A DNA stretch of 64,000 nt from Muribaculaceae bacterium (GCA_017620635.1 JAGAUV010000007.1:1-64000), one strand, 5' to 3'; shown: positions 16,695 to 26,534, counted from the stretch's first letter. Notes: generated by a model not told the origin, from the sequence alone. Numbers and translations are program-made.

Positions 16695-17488
16695 GCCGCG
16701 GCTCAAACTTTTTTCTGCTTGCCGGTCCGTGTGTGATCGAAGGAGAGGAAATGGCCTATGATACAGGCCGCAGGATAGCGGATATCTGTAACAGGCTCGA
16801 CATCCCCTTCGCATTCAAGGGCAGCTACCGCAAGGCCAACCGCAGCCGTCTGGATTCGTTTACGGGCATAGGCGACCTCGAGGCCCTGAGGATACTCAAA
16901 GGCGTAGGAAGCGAGCTCGGCGTACCTGTGGTAACGGATATACATACCGCGCAGGAAGCCGACATGGCGGCCGATTTCGTAGATATCATACAGATACCGG
17001 CCTTCCTGTGCCGCCAGACCGACCTGCTTATCGCGGCGGCACGCACGGGCAAGGCTGTCAATGTGAAGAAAGGTCAGTTCCTGGCACCCGAGTCGATGCG
17101 TTTCGCGGTAGAGAAAGTACGCGCAGTCGGTAATGACGATGTGGCTGTAACCGAGCGCGGCACGACATTCGGCTATGGCGATCTGATAGTAGACTTCAGG
17201 GGCGTCCCCCAGATGCAGGACGCATGCCATTGCCCCGTGATAGTAGACTGCACGCATTCTCTCCAGCAGCCCAATACAGCCGGCGGCGTTACCGGCGGCC
17301 GTCCCGAGCTTATCGAGACCATCGCGCGCGCAGCTGTCGCCACCGGAGCCGACGGCCTGTTCATGGAGACGCATCCCGACCCGTCAGTCGCCAAGAGCGA
17401 CGGCGCCAATATGCTCCGCCTCGATCTCCTCGAACCACTTCTGGAACGGCTTGTAGCCATCCGTCAGGTTATAAATGAATTCAAGTAA
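16670..17488 (+). CDS. kdsA: 3-deoxy-8-phosphooctulonate (KDO-8-P) synthase
   Basis: KdsA condenses arabinose-5-phosphate with phosphoenolpyruvate to give KDO-8-phosphate for LPS inner core. The 272-residue TIM-barrel enzyme has LLAGPCVIEGEE near the N-terminus, KGSYRKANRSR and a VDCTHSLQQPN motif. A cysteine follows GP in GPCVIE, where E. coli has an asparagine; this marks the metal-dependent class II type. The gene overlaps rsmE by 25 bp. A TPR gene follows after 6 bp. Confidence 0.95.
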   Translation: MSNTFKQLSRGSNFFLLAGPCVIEGEEMAYDTGRRIADICNRLDIPFAFKGSYRKANRSRLDSFTGIGDLEALRILKGVGSELGVPVVTDIHTAQEADMAADFVDIIQIPAFLCRQTDLLIAAARTGKAVNVKKGQFLAPESMRFAVEKVRAVGNDDVAVTERGTTFGYGDLIVDFRGVPQMQDACHCPVIVDCTHSLQQPNTAGGVTGGRPELIETIARAAVATGADGLFMETHPDPSVAKSDGANMLRLDLLEPLLERLVAIRQVINEFK

Positions 17489-17494
17489 TTTTCT

Positions 17495-19108
17495 ATGAAG
17501 TTAAACACTATACTTTTTGCTGCTGCCGTCGTTCTGTCGCCCGCATTTGCCGCCAATGGCCAGTCGAGCATACAGAACCCTATGACGCAGGCTGTCCTTG
17601 CAGTGTATGAGGAAGAACTGCGCGAGAACCCGAATGATTACAATGTGCTGATGAGCCGTGCCGACGAGTATTACCGGCACGATGAATACATACGCGCCCT
17701 CGCCGATGTAGACAAGGTGCTTCAGCTGGCGCCTGAGACCGAAGAGGATGTACGCCTTCGCGGCTATGTGCTGCGCGCCGGCATCTATAATGAGACCAAG
17801 CGACCTGAACAGGCCCTTGAAGATCTCGTCAAGGCGGCCGCTCTCGCGCCCGATTCGTACAGCGTGATATACCAGAAAGCGAACACGGAGTTCCAACTCG
17901 GCAAGTATGCCGACGCCAAGACCGATTTCGCCAAGCTGCAGCGCCTCAATCCCCGTGGCGCAGAGGCATATATCGGCCTTGCACGAGTGGCAGTGAAGGA
18001 AAACAATCTCGGCACAGCCAACGAGATGCTTGCCTCGGCCGTAAACCTTGACCCCAACAATGCCGAGACCTATGTGCGCCGCGCGTCGGTGCGCCGCCTC
18101 ATGGGCGACCACAACGGCGCTGTCGACGATCTTATCCTTGCAATCTCGAGCGACAACAAGCATCCTCGCGCCATGCAGGAGCTCATCGACTACGGCAACA
18201 CCAATTATCCGGCCACGATGGCCGGCCTCAGCAATGCCGTGAGCCAGGCTCCGCAGGTGGGAATGTTCCGCTATATCCGTGCGATGATAGCCCAGGCTCA
18301 TTACCACTACCTCGCAGCGATCAATGACTATCAGACTATCCTCGACGAGAGACTGTACAACTATCACGGCATCTACGCCTCCATCGCCGAGTGCAACTAC
18401 TGCCTTGGCAATTATGACGACGCCCTCGACTTTATCGACCGCGCCCTCGGTATGGTACGCGACAATGCCGACCACTATGTGCTCCGCAGCAAGATACTGC
18501 GCGCCATGGGCAAGTACGACGATGCTGTCAAGGCCGGCGCCGCCGCTCTTGCCGTAGACCGCCAGAACAATGACGCCCTTGCCGAGATGGCTCTCGGATA
18601 TGTCGGCGTAGGCAACTACGAGGAGGCGTCGAACCTTCTCGGCGAGGCAGTACTCAACGATGCCGAGAATCCGCGCTATCTCATGCTGCGCGCGTGGGTA
18701 ATGGAGACATATCTCAACAAGCCAACCGCGGCCGAGGAGATATACAATACCGTTGCCGACATGGAGCATTTCTATGTAGACAATCCTCGCTCGCTCAAGG
18801 GCTTCGCTCAACTCTTCCTGGGGCAGACCGAGCTCGGCAAGCAGTGGATCAACAATATACTCGACACCGTGACAGATTATGACGGGCTGATACATTACTA
18901 CGGAGCATGTTTCTATGCCCAGCTCGGCGATATGGAACGTGCTATGGAACTCGCCGGCAAGTCGCTCGACCTCGGCTATGCCAACTATCACGACTGGACC
19001 GAGGCTATCGACGGCCGCGTGAATGTAGCGCCGCTGCGCGACGACCTCAGCTTCCTCAATCTCCTGCACCGTCATGATTCGATATTCGGAAAGGAATCAA
19101 AAAAATAG
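17495..19108 (+). CDS. exported tetratricopeptide-repeat protein
   Basis: The 537-residue protein has a signal peptide (about 1-22) and then continuous TPR helices to the end. Repeats such as NNAETYVRRASVRRLMGDHN and YHGIYASIAECNYCLGNYDD alternate with small-residue-rich helices. It is probably a periplasmic or lipid-free exported scaffold. No catalytic domain is visible. Position 6 bp after kdsA suggests cotranscription, but a role in LPS synthesis is not shown. The function is unknown beyond protein-protein interaction. Confidence 0.7.
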   Translation: MKLNTILFAAAVVLSPAFAANGQSSIQNPMTQAVLAVYEEELRENPNDYNVLMSRADEYYRHDEYIRALADVDKVLQLAPETEEDVRLRGYVLRAGIYNETKRPEQALEDLVKAAALAPDSYSVIYQKANTEFQLGKYADAKTDFAKLQRLNPRGAEAYIGLARVAVKENNLGTANEMLASAVNLDPNNAETYVRRASVRRLMGDHNGAVDDLILAISSDNKHPRAMQELIDYGNTNYPATMAGLSNAVSQAPQVGMFRYIRAMIAQAHYHYLAAINDYQTILDERLYNYHGIYASIAECNYCLGNYDDALDFIDRALGMVRDNADHYVLRSKILRAMGKYDDAVKAGAAALAVDRQNNDALAEMALGYVGVGNYEEASNLLGEAVLNDAENPRYLMLRAWVMETYLNKPTAAEEIYNTVADMEHFYVDNPRSLKGFAQLFLGQTELGKQWINNILDTVTDYDGLIHYYGACFYAQLGDMERAMELAGKSLDLGYANYHDWTEAIDGRVNVAPLRDDLSFLNLLHRHDSIFGKESKK

Positions 19109-19218
19109 TTAAAAATTCAGATGTCTGTGTAACCATGACGGATTATCTACGTCTAATAGGTGTAATACACATAGCACAGATTTTTGAGCGAAAACTGTTT
19201 TCATAATTGATTGACTCT

Positions 19219-19257
19219 AAATGCCGGTTCGGAGGCGCGACGCCCCTGCCGGCATTT
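19219..19257. terminator. hairpin in the gap before the DUF4924 gene
   Basis: AAATGCCGG at 19219-19227 pairs perfectly with CCGGCATTT at 19249-19257 around a GC-rich loop. A strong T-run is absent on either side, so termination strength is uncertain. It sits between the TPR gene stop (19108) and the next gene (19283). Confidence 0.5.
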
Positions 19258-19282
19258 CACTGTTGTATAAAACCGGACAAAG

Positions 19283-19840
19283 ATGATAATAGCATCACAG
19301 AAACGAAAGGACAATATAGCCGAATATCTGCTCTATATGTGGCAGATAGAGGACCTTATACGCGCCAACGGCCTTGATCTCGACAAGATCAGGGAGAATG
19401 TCATCAGCCGTTTCCCTGCCGACGAGGAAACGCAGACCCGTATGGCCGAGTGGTATGAATCGCTTATCGATATGATGAGGCGCGAGGATGTGACAGAGTC
19501 GGGGCACCTGCAGATGAACCGCAACATCATCGGAGCGCTTGCCGATCTGCACCGGCGCGTCATGGCCGATCCGAAGTTCATAGAGTACCATAAGGAATTT
19601 TATGCGACACTGCCCTATATAGTAGAGCTTCGCGCCAAGGCCGGCGACAATCCGGCCGGCGAGATAGAGACATGCTTCAATGCCCTCTACGGGTGGCTGC
19701 TGATGAAGCTGCGCCACGCCGAGATCTCCGAATCGACAGCGAAGGCTATGGCTCAGATCGCACGCTTTATCGCCATGCTCTCAAAATACTTTTATCTCGA
19801 CGAACACGACCAGCTCTTCAAAGACGACAAGGAGGATTAG
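19283..19840 (+). CDS. DUF4924 family protein
   Basis: The 185-residue protein is predicted all-helical and has no signal peptide. It begins IIASQKRKDNIAEYLLYMWQ, which matches the DUF4924 family found in Bacteroidota, with the expected length. Charged helices with LHRRVMADPKFIEYHKEF and a C-terminal LSKYFYLDEHDQLFK segment are visible. No enzymatic motif is present. It precedes ilvA but a separate promoter (19846-19877) lies between them, so they need not be coregulated. Function is unknown. Confidence 0.7.
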   Translation: MIIASQKRKDNIAEYLLYMWQIEDLIRANGLDLDKIRENVISRFPADEETQTRMAEWYESLIDMMRREDVTESGHLQMNRNIIGALADLHRRVMADPKFIEYHKEFYATLPYIVELRAKAGDNPAGEIETCFNALYGWLLMKLRHAEISESTAKAMAQIARFIAMLSKYFYLDEHDQLFKDDKED

Positions 19841-19845
19841 AATTT

Positions 19846-19877
19846 TTTGCGCGTTTGACGATTTATTATTATTTTTG
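19846..19877 (+). promoter_or_regulatory. promoter of ilvA
   Basis: TTTG at 19846-19849 and TATTTTTG at 19870-19877 are separated by 20 bp. The pair lies 37 bp before the chosen ilvA start codon, which supports that start over the longer upstream frame. Confidence 0.7.
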
Positions 19878-19914
19878 CCATTTGATAAGAAAAACCGATC
19901 AAAAACATACAAAA

Positions 19915-21111
19915 ATGCTTGAAATAAGCGAGATATTCAATGCAGCCGCCGTGCTCAAGGATGTAGCGCGCCGCACGGCTATCATACCGGCGCCCAAGTT
20001 GTGCCCGGGTCTGGATTTGTATCTTAAAACAGAAAACCTTCAGCTCACGGGTTCGTTCAAACTCCGCGGAGCCTATTATAAGATATCGCAGCTTACCGAA
20101 GAGGAGAAGAGCCGCGGTGTCATAGCCTGCTCGGCCGGCAACCACGCCCAGGGCGTAGCTCTCGGCGCCACACACAACGGCATCAAGTCGCTTATCTGCC
20201 TTCCTGCCGGCGCGCCTATCTCGAAGGTAGAGGCCACCAAAGGCTATGGCGCTGAGGTATGCCTCGTGCCCGGTGTCTACGACGATGCCTATGCCAAGGC
20301 CATGGAGCTGCAGAAAGAATACGGTTATACTTTCGTACACCCCTTCGACGACCCCAAGGTTATCGCCGGTCAGGGCACGATAGGCCTCGAGATACTCGAG
20401 CAGATGCCCGACGTGGAGGCTGTGATAGTGCCTATCGGCGGTGGCGGCCTGATATCGGGTGTCGCTTTCGCTATCAAGACCCTGCGTCCCGACGTCAAGG
20501 TCTACGGCGTACAGTCTACCGGCGCTCCCTCTATGGCGGCGTCGCTCAAGGAGGGCAAGCTGTGCCACCTCAACGATGTCAGCACCATTGCCGACGGTAT
20601 AGCAGTGAAAGAGCCCGGTGTCAACACATTCGAGATGTGTAACAAATACGTCGACGAGGTAGTGACTGTCAGCGACGAGGAAATCGCAGCAGCCATCCTC
20701 GCGCTCATAGAGAAACAGAAACTTGTGGCCGAAGGAGCCGGTGCCGTAGCCGTTGCCGCCGCCATGTTCGGCAAGCTGCCGATCGAAGGCCTCAAGACAG
20801 TGTGCCTCGTGTCGGGCGGCAATATCGACGTAAATACCCTCAGCCGCGTCATTACACGTGGCCTCAACAAGAGCGGCCGCAACTATACCTTTATCGTCGA
20901 CCTCGCCGACAAACCCGGCCAGCTGTCGGGCGTATGCAGTGTCATAGGCGAAAAAGGCGGCAACATAATTTCGGTAACGCACGAGCGTATCAACACATCG
21001 TCGGCTATCAACGGCTGTACGATACGCCTCGAGCTCGAAACACGCGACAAGGACCATATAGACGAAATACGCAAAGCTCTCGAAGAAGCAAATTATAAAG
21101 TACTCAATTAA
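19915..21111 (+). CDS. ilvA: threonine ammonia-lyase (threonine dehydratase)
   Basis: The start is the ATG at 19915. The longer frame (from 19672) would overlap the DUF4924 gene and the promoter. The 398-residue PLP enzyme deaminates threonine to 2-oxobutanoate, the first step of isoleucine synthesis. The PLP lysine is in SFKLRGAYY (Lys about 49), and the glycine loop VPIGGGGLISG is near 178. A single ACT-like domain (about 320-398, VDLADKPGQLSGVCSVIGEK) ends the protein. The single ACT domain and length resemble the short type II/TdcB-like group, so catabolic use is also possible. The 3' end is 4 bp before the C1-peptidase gene. Confidence 0.9.
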   Translation: MLEISEIFNAAAVLKDVARRTAIIPAPKLCPGLDLYLKTENLQLTGSFKLRGAYYKISQLTEEEKSRGVIACSAGNHAQGVALGATHNGIKSLICLPAGAPISKVEATKGYGAEVCLVPGVYDDAYAKAMELQKEYGYTFVHPFDDPKVIAGQGTIGLEILEQMPDVEAVIVPIGGGGLISGVAFAIKTLRPDVKVYGVQSTGAPSMAASLKEGKLCHLNDVSTIADGIAVKEPGVNTFEMCNKYVDEVVTVSDEEIAAAILALIEKQKLVAEGAGAVAVAAAMFGKLPIEGLKTVCLVSGGNIDVNTLSRVITRGLNKSGRNYTFIVDLADKPGQLSGVCSVIGEKGGNIISVTHERINTSSAINGCTIRLELETRDKDHIDEIRKALEEANYKVLN

Positions 21112-21115
21112 TAAT

Positions 21116-22321
21116 ATGAAACTGCCCATCACACTACTCCTGGGGGCTGTAGCGTTCTGCGCGGCAGCCGAGCCTACAGATTCTGTCAAGACAGACTCGA
21201 CAAAGACGTTTATTTTTACCGACGTGATCGATCTTCCCACCACCTCGGTAAAGGACCAGAATAAATCGGGTACATGCTGGAGTTTCTCGGCCACTTCGTT
21301 TATGGAGGATGAGATCCGCCACAACGGAGGCGACTCGCTTGACCTTTCAGAGATGTATACCGTGCGTCAGTGCTACCTTGACAAAGCCAGGCAGTATGTG
21401 CGCATGTACGGTCAGGCCAACTTCGGCGCCGGCGGCTCGGCTATGGATGTACCCTATGTATGGGACAAGTACGGCGCTATGCCGGAGGAAGTATATTCAG
21501 GCCTCAACTACGGAGAAGAAAAGCATGTGCATGGCGAACTCGACGCAGTGCTCGCCGCATATGTCAAGGAAATCGTGAAGAAACCCAACGGCAAGCTGTC
21601 GACAGCCTGGGAGAAGGGTATCGAAGGTATCCTCGACGCCTATCTCGGCGAAGTGCCCGAGACTTTCGTCTACAAAGGCAAGACCTATACTCCCAAGAGC
21701 TTTGCCGAGAGCCAGCCGGTAAAGATAAGCGATTATGTGCCTGTGACATCGTTTACACACCATCCTTACTATGAGGCGTATGCAGTAGAGGTGCCCGACA
21801 ACTGGCTCGGCGCCAAATACTACAATCTGCCCCTGGAAGAGATGAAAGCTGTCGTGGACAGGAGCCTCGAGAAAGGCCATACCTTAGTATGGGCCGCCGA
21901 CGTGAGCGAGCGCGGTTTCAAGTGGAACAAGGGCGTGGCCCTCATGCCCAAGGTAAAAGAGGAGAAAGATCTCAGCGGCACCGAACTGTCGCGCTGGGTC
22001 AAGCTGTCGGATTCCGAGCGCGCCAACGATGCCTATAATTTCGAAGGCCCTGTGGAAGAAATCAAGGTTACACCCGAGATGCGACAGGACATGTTCGACA
22101 AGCAAGAGACAACCGACGACCACGGCATGGAGATCGTAGGCACAGCCGTAGACCAGTTCGGAAACAAATATTACAAGGTAAAAAATTCCTGGGATACCAA
22201 TCAGGTGTACGACGGATTCTTCTATGTGTCGGAGCCTTATTTCCTGGCCAAGACCATCAATGTGCTTGTACACCGCGACGCTCTCCCCAAGGAAACAGCC
22301 ACGAAACTCGGACTTAAATAA
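21116..22321 (+). CDS. C1B-family cysteine aminopeptidase (PepC/bleomycin-hydrolase type)
   Basis: The 401-residue protein has a cleavable signal peptide (about 1-18), so it works outside the cytoplasm, unlike classical PepC. The active site is visible: Gln in KDQNKSGTCW, nucleophile Cys 54, His in DDHGMEIVGTA and Asn in KNSWDTNQ. These are the C1-papain residues in C1B spacing. It probably trims peptides in the periplasm or at the cell surface. The stop overlaps the start of the SPOR gene by one base (TAATG), and ilvA ends 4 bp upstream, so the cluster is one transcription unit. Confidence 0.85.
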   Translation: MKLPITLLLGAVAFCAAAEPTDSVKTDSTKTFIFTDVIDLPTTSVKDQNKSGTCWSFSATSFMEDEIRHNGGDSLDLSEMYTVRQCYLDKARQYVRMYGQANFGAGGSAMDVPYVWDKYGAMPEEVYSGLNYGEEKHVHGELDAVLAAYVKEIVKKPNGKLSTAWEKGIEGILDAYLGEVPETFVYKGKTYTPKSFAESQPVKISDYVPVTSFTHHPYYEAYAVEVPDNWLGAKYYNLPLEEMKAVVDRSLEKGHTLVWAADVSERGFKWNKGVALMPKVKEEKDLSGTELSRWVKLSDSERANDAYNFEGPVEEIKVTPEMRQDMFDKQETTDDHGMEIVGTAVDQFGNKYYKVKNSWDTNQVYDGFFYVSEPYFLAKTINVLVHRDALPKETATKLGLK

Positions 22322-22857
22322 TGCGGATAGGGTATACAGCAGGTATAATCATAGCAATAGCCTCGGTAGCCTTTGCCTCGTGCAAGACTACCGAAGCCAA
22401 TTATCGCGCGGCATATGAGAAGACCATCGCCGCACGGGACTCGTCGGATTCCATCGACGATACAATATATGGCAAGGTGCGCCGGAGCGGAGGCTCGCAT
22501 ACCGTAGAGACCGCTTCCGGCAAAGTGGAGGTCAAGACCTGTATGGTCAAGATAACAGCCGACGGTGGTGGAGTGCCGGAGAATCTGCGGCGCTACAATG
22601 TCGTCGCCGGGCAGTTCAAGCAGAGGTTCAATGCCGTGTCGCTTCGCAACCGTCTTGCCGACAGCTCTTATCCCGGGGCATTTGTAGTAGAGACAGCCGA
22701 GCCATATTATTATATAGTGGTAGGCTCGTATGCCACCGCCGACGAGGCCGCCAAGGCTCTCGAGGCCGTGAAGGCCGCCGGGGAGAAGAGCATACGGCCT
22801 CCGTGTCCGTTTATCCTCGACGCCACCGCGCGCCGGACGTCGTCCAAAGCCAGATAA
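22321..22857 (+). CDS. SPOR-domain lipoprotein
   Basis: The 178-residue product has a lipobox FASC with the lipidated cysteine at about 21. After a variable linker, residues about 120-168 form a SPOR domain (YYYIVVGSYATADEAAKALEA), which binds denuded septal peptidoglycan. It may act in division or wall remodelling. It overlaps the peptidase gene by one base and is followed 2 bp later by the PHP phosphatase gene. The link between these three functions is unknown. Confidence 0.75.
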   Translation: MRIGYTAGIIIAIASVAFASCKTTEANYRAAYEKTIAARDSSDSIDDTIYGKVRRSGGSHTVETASGKVEVKTCMVKITADGGGVPENLRRYNVVAGQFKQRFNAVSLRNRLADSSYPGAFVVETAEPYYYIVVGSYATADEAAKALEAVKAAGEKSIRPPCPFILDATARRTSSKAR

Positions 22858-22859
22858 GT

Positions 22860-23603
22860 ATGTTTGACTTCTTTAAAAGCAAGAGCAAAGAGCCGGTAGA
22901 GCTGTGTTTCAGCACCGACATCCATTGCCACATAGTACCCGGAGTAGACGACGGCAGCCCCGACGCCTCCACCTCGGCCGATCTTATCGAGCGCATGCAG
23001 TCGTGGGGCATAAGGCGCATCATAGCGTCGCCACACGTTACCCAGTATGTATTCGAGAACACAGAAGAGACCATCTCCCCGGCTATGAAGGCACTTCACG
23101 AGGAGCTTGAACGAAGGGGAAACGAAATAGAAGTGACACACTCGGCGGAGTACCGCATCGACGAGCTTTTCGCACAGCGCCTTGCCGACGACGACCTGTG
23201 GCTGCTGCCCAACCGGCATATACTCATAGAGAACGCCTTCATGCAGGAGCCATGGAATCTCAATCAGCTCGTGTTCGACCTTCAGGTCCGCGGCCTGAAG
23301 CCTATACTTGCACACCCCGAGCGTTATATGTATTACTACGGACATCTCGACCGCTACAAGACCCTGCACGACAGCGGCCTCGCCTTTCAGATCAATCTGC
23401 TCAGTCTGGCCGGCGCATACGGCAAGGCAGAGAAGAAGATCGCCCAACAGCTGATGGACAAGGGTCTGGTCGACTTTATCGGCACCGACTTGCACAAGGC
23501 ATCCCACGCCGATACTATCGACAAGTATCTGCGTACGTCGGAGGCTCGCAAGCATATGGATGTGCTGAAGGCATATCTCAAGAATGACACCGCTTTTGTA
23601 TAA
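22860..23603 (+). CDS. PHP-family tyrosine-protein phosphatase, CpsB/CapC type
   Basis: The start is the ATG at 22860; the alternative upstream start overlaps the SPOR gene in another frame. The 247-residue enzyme has the PHP metal ligands in DIHCHIVPGVDDGS (His 22, His 24), SPHVT (His 59), LAHPERY and GTDLHKASH. Such enzymes dephosphorylate bacterial tyrosine kinases that control capsule or exopolysaccharide export. No kinase or polysaccharide gene cluster is adjacent, so the target is not known from context; the flippase at the window end is 39 kb away. Confidence 0.85.
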   Translation: MFDFFKSKSKEPVELCFSTDIHCHIVPGVDDGSPDASTSADLIERMQSWGIRRIIASPHVTQYVFENTEETISPAMKALHEELERRGNEIEVTHSAEYRIDELFAQRLADDDLWLLPNRHILIENAFMQEPWNLNQLVFDLQVRGLKPILAHPERYMYYYGHLDRYKTLHDSGLAFQINLLSLAGAYGKAEKKIAQQLMDKGLVDFIGTDLHKASHADTIDKYLRTSEARKHMDVLKAYLKNDTAFV

Positions 23604-23627
23604 TCACATTTCCCAAATAACAGCAAT

Positions 23628-26534
23628 ATGAAAAAGTATCTATTAGGTTTTCTGTCTCTGGTACTTATGCTGCTGATGGCAGCGTGTGCCAAGCACAGAT
23701 ACGAGACAGTGGCAGACGACCCACTGCAGACCAAGATCTACACTTTGCCCAACGGTCTCAAGGTGTTCATGACCGTAAACAAGGATCAGCCGCGCATCCA
23801 GACCTATATCGCAGTGCGTGTGGGCGGAAAGAATGACCCTGCCGAGACAACAGGTCTCGCACACTATTTCGAGCATCTGATGTTCAAGGGTACCAAGCAG
23901 TTCGGTACATCCGACTATGCCGCCGAGGAACCCATGCTCGACCGGATCGAACAGCTCTTCGAGACTTACCGCCACACTACCGACTCGGTAGAGCGTCAGC
24001 GCATCTACCGCGAAATCGACTCGATAAGCTACGAGGCTTCGAAAATCGCTATCCCCAACGAGTACGACAAGCTGATGAGCGCTATCGGCGCAAACGGTAC
24101 AAACGCCTACACATCGTATGACGTGACATGCTATGTGGAGGATATACCTTCGAACCAGATCGAGAACTGGGCTCGTATCCAGGCCGACCGTTTCGAGAAC
24201 CCTGTGATCCGCGGATTCCATACAGAACTCGAGACCATTTACGAGGAGAAGAACATGTCGTTGACCAAGGATAACCGCAAGGTCTACGAGAAACTTCTGA
24301 CAGCTCTCTATCCGAGCCACCCCTATGGCAGCCAGACAGTACTCGGCACTCAGGAGAACCTCAAGAATCCTTCGATTACCAATGTAAAGAACTATCACAA
24401 ACAGTGGTATGTACCCAACAACATGGCCATCTGTCTGTCGGGCGACTTCGATCCTGACTACATGGTGGATGTTATCGAAAAATACTTCGGCCATCTCGAG
24501 CCCTCTTCCGACTTCAACCGTCCCGGCCTTCCCAAAGAAGAGCCCTTTACCGAGCCTCAGACCGTAGAAGTACTCGGCCCCGAAGCAGAGTATGTCACTG
24601 TGGCATGGCGCACCCCCGAGGCAGCGTCGGAAGATATCAACGCACTCCACGTGCTCGACTATGTGATGAACAACGGCACCACAGGTATTCTCGACCTCAA
24701 CGTGTCGCTGCCCCAGCGAGTGCTCAACTCGGGCGCTTACATGATGGAAATGGCTGATGCCGGCGCTTATGTCATGACAGCCATGCCCAAGGAAGGCCAG
24801 AGCCTTGACGAAGCCAAGGATATCATGCTCGAGCAGGTAGAAAAGCTCCGTAATGGCGAATTTACAGAAGAATTTATTGAGGCCGTTACCGCTAACCTCA
24901 AGCTTCAGCAACAGCAGGCTCTGACCGACAATTCCGCTCGCGCCGACTATTATGTCGACGCTTTTGTCAACGGTATCGACTGGGCCGACCAGGTGGCTGA
25001 ATACAACAATCTCGACAAGGTGACAAAAGAGGATGTAGTGGCCGTGGCAAACAAATATCTCGGTCCCGACAATTATGTAGTCATCTACAAGCGTCAGGGT
25101 CAGGATCCCAACGAGCTCAAGCTTGCCAAACCTCAGCTTACACCCATCGAGATGAACCGCGACAAGTCGTCGGCATTCCTTGCCGAGATACAGAATACAG
25201 AGGTAGAGCCTATCGAGCCTGTATTTGTCGACTTCGACCGCGATCTTACCCGTGCCGAGGCTAAAAACGGTGTCGAGGTGCTCTATGTGCCCAACGAAGT
25301 CAATGATATCTTCACACTCAAATATGTATATGAGTGCGGCGAGGAAACCGACAGCCTTCTTCCTTACGCAGCCGAGCTTATCGACTTTGTACGTACTCCC
25401 GACATGACAGCCGAGGATATCAAAAACGAGTTCTACAAACTTGCCTGCAGCTATTCGTTCAATATAGGCGACCGTCGTTCGACTGCAAGCATTTCGGGTC
25501 TGAGCGAGAATATGGACAAGGCCGCCGCCCTCTTCGAAAAGGTTCTTGCCGAAGGCGAGATACCTGCCGAGGCAATAGCCTTGTATGCCGACCGCTATGA
25601 GAAAGCCCGTGGCGACCGGAAGCACAACCAGAGCTCCAACTTCGGCGTCCTTGCACAGTATGTGACCTACGGCCCGAAGAACTCGGCTACAGAGGTCGTT
25701 ACTCCCGAGCAGATACGCGCTATCGATCCTGCGAAATTTACAGAAGCCCTGCGCAAACTCAACGACTACGAGCAGACAGTGATCTACTGGGGCAAAGCAC
25801 CCGAGAAAGATGTGGTGGCTCTGGTCAACGAAACACATCCTGTAGCCGAGAATCCTATTCCCGCGCCTACAACAGACAAGTATACGAAACTGCAGCCTGA
25901 GGAGACAATATTCTTCATCTCGCCCTACGAGGCCAAGCAGCTTTATATGTACGGCTATTCGAACAAGGGCGATCTCTATGATCCGGCCAAAGAGCCTATG
26001 CGCAATCTATACAACGAGTATTTCGGCGGTTCGATGAACTCGATCGTATTCCAGGAGATGCGCGAACGTCGCTCACTGGCTTACTCGGCCTGGGCCGGTT
26101 TCCAGAATCCGGGCAAGAAAGACAAGCCTTATACCTATGTATCGCAGATCGCCACACAGAACGACAAGCTGTCGGACGCCCTCGCCGCATTCGACGAGAT
26201 CATTAACAATCTGCCCGAGAGCGAGGCTGCATTCGAGCTCGCCAAATCGGGTCTGGAGTCGCGTCTCCGCACAGAGCGTGTCCTCCACGACGATATAGCG
26301 TATATGTATATCAACAACAAAGACAAGGGTCTCGACCATGATATCCGCAAGGATCTGTTCGAGGCACTGCCGACCGCCACACTCGACAAGGTTGTCGACT
26401 TCCAGAAAGCCAACGTGGCCGGCCGTACATACTACTACGGTATTCTTGCCAATCCCGAGAATATCGATGTTGAAGCCCTCAAGAAACTTGGCAAAGTCGT
26501 AATACTCTCACAGGAAGATATTTTCGGCTATTGA
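23628..26534 (+). CDS. M16-family zinc metallopeptidase lipoprotein
   Basis: The 968-residue protein has a lipobox LLMAAC (Cys 20). The N-terminal half carries the inverted zinc motif HYFEH (79-83) and a downstream ETIYEEKNM segment with the third ligand, so it is catalytically competent. The C-terminal half is a second M16 domain without HxxEH but with the RRSLAYSA motif that closes the peptide-binding chamber. This is a single-chain pitrilysin-like arrangement. It probably degrades peptides in the periplasm. A strong terminator at 26558 ends this operon. Confidence 0.9.
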   Translation: MKKYLLGFLSLVLMLLMAACAKHRYETVADDPLQTKIYTLPNGLKVFMTVNKDQPRIQTYIAVRVGGKNDPAETTGLAHYFEHLMFKGTKQFGTSDYAAEEPMLDRIEQLFETYRHTTDSVERQRIYREIDSISYEASKIAIPNEYDKLMSAIGANGTNAYTSYDVTCYVEDIPSNQIENWARIQADRFENPVIRGFHTELETIYEEKNMSLTKDNRKVYEKLLTALYPSHPYGSQTVLGTQENLKNPSITNVKNYHKQWYVPNNMAICLSGDFDPDYMVDVIEKYFGHLEPSSDFNRPGLPKEEPFTEPQTVEVLGPEAEYVTVAWRTPEAASEDINALHVLDYVMNNGTTGILDLNVSLPQRVLNSGAYMMEMADAGAYVMTAMPKEGQSLDEAKDIMLEQVEKLRNGEFTEEFIEAVTANLKLQQQQALTDNSARADYYVDAFVNGIDWADQVAEYNNLDKVTKEDVVAVANKYLGPDNYVVIYKRQGQDPNELKLAKPQLTPIEMNRDKSSAFLAEIQNTEVEPIEPVFVDFDRDLTRAEAKNGVEVLYVPNEVNDIFTLKYVYECGEETDSLLPYAAELIDFVRTPDMTAEDIKNEFYKLACSYSFNIGDRRSTASISGLSENMDKAAALFEKVLAEGEIPAEAIALYADRYEKARGDRKHNQSSNFGVLAQYVTYGPKNSATEVVTPEQIRAIDPAKFTEALRKLNDYEQTVIYWGKAPEKDVVALVNETHPVAENPIPAPTTDKYTKLQPEETIFFISPYEAKQLYMYGYSNKGDLYDPAKEPMRNLYNEYFGGSMNSIVFQEMRERRSLAYSAWAGFQNPGKKDKPYTYVSQIATQNDKLSDALAAFDEIINNLPESEAAFELAKSGLESRLRTERVLHDDIAYMYINNKDKGLDHDIRKDLFEALPTATLDKVVDFQKANVAGRTYYYGILANPENIDVEALKKLGKVVILSQEDIFGY

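Noticed and set aside
19109..19218. Imperfect inverted repeat after the TPR gene (AAAATTC... with ...GATTTTT)
   Set aside because: Pairing is broken by several mismatches and the loop is long. I do not consider it a supported terminator.
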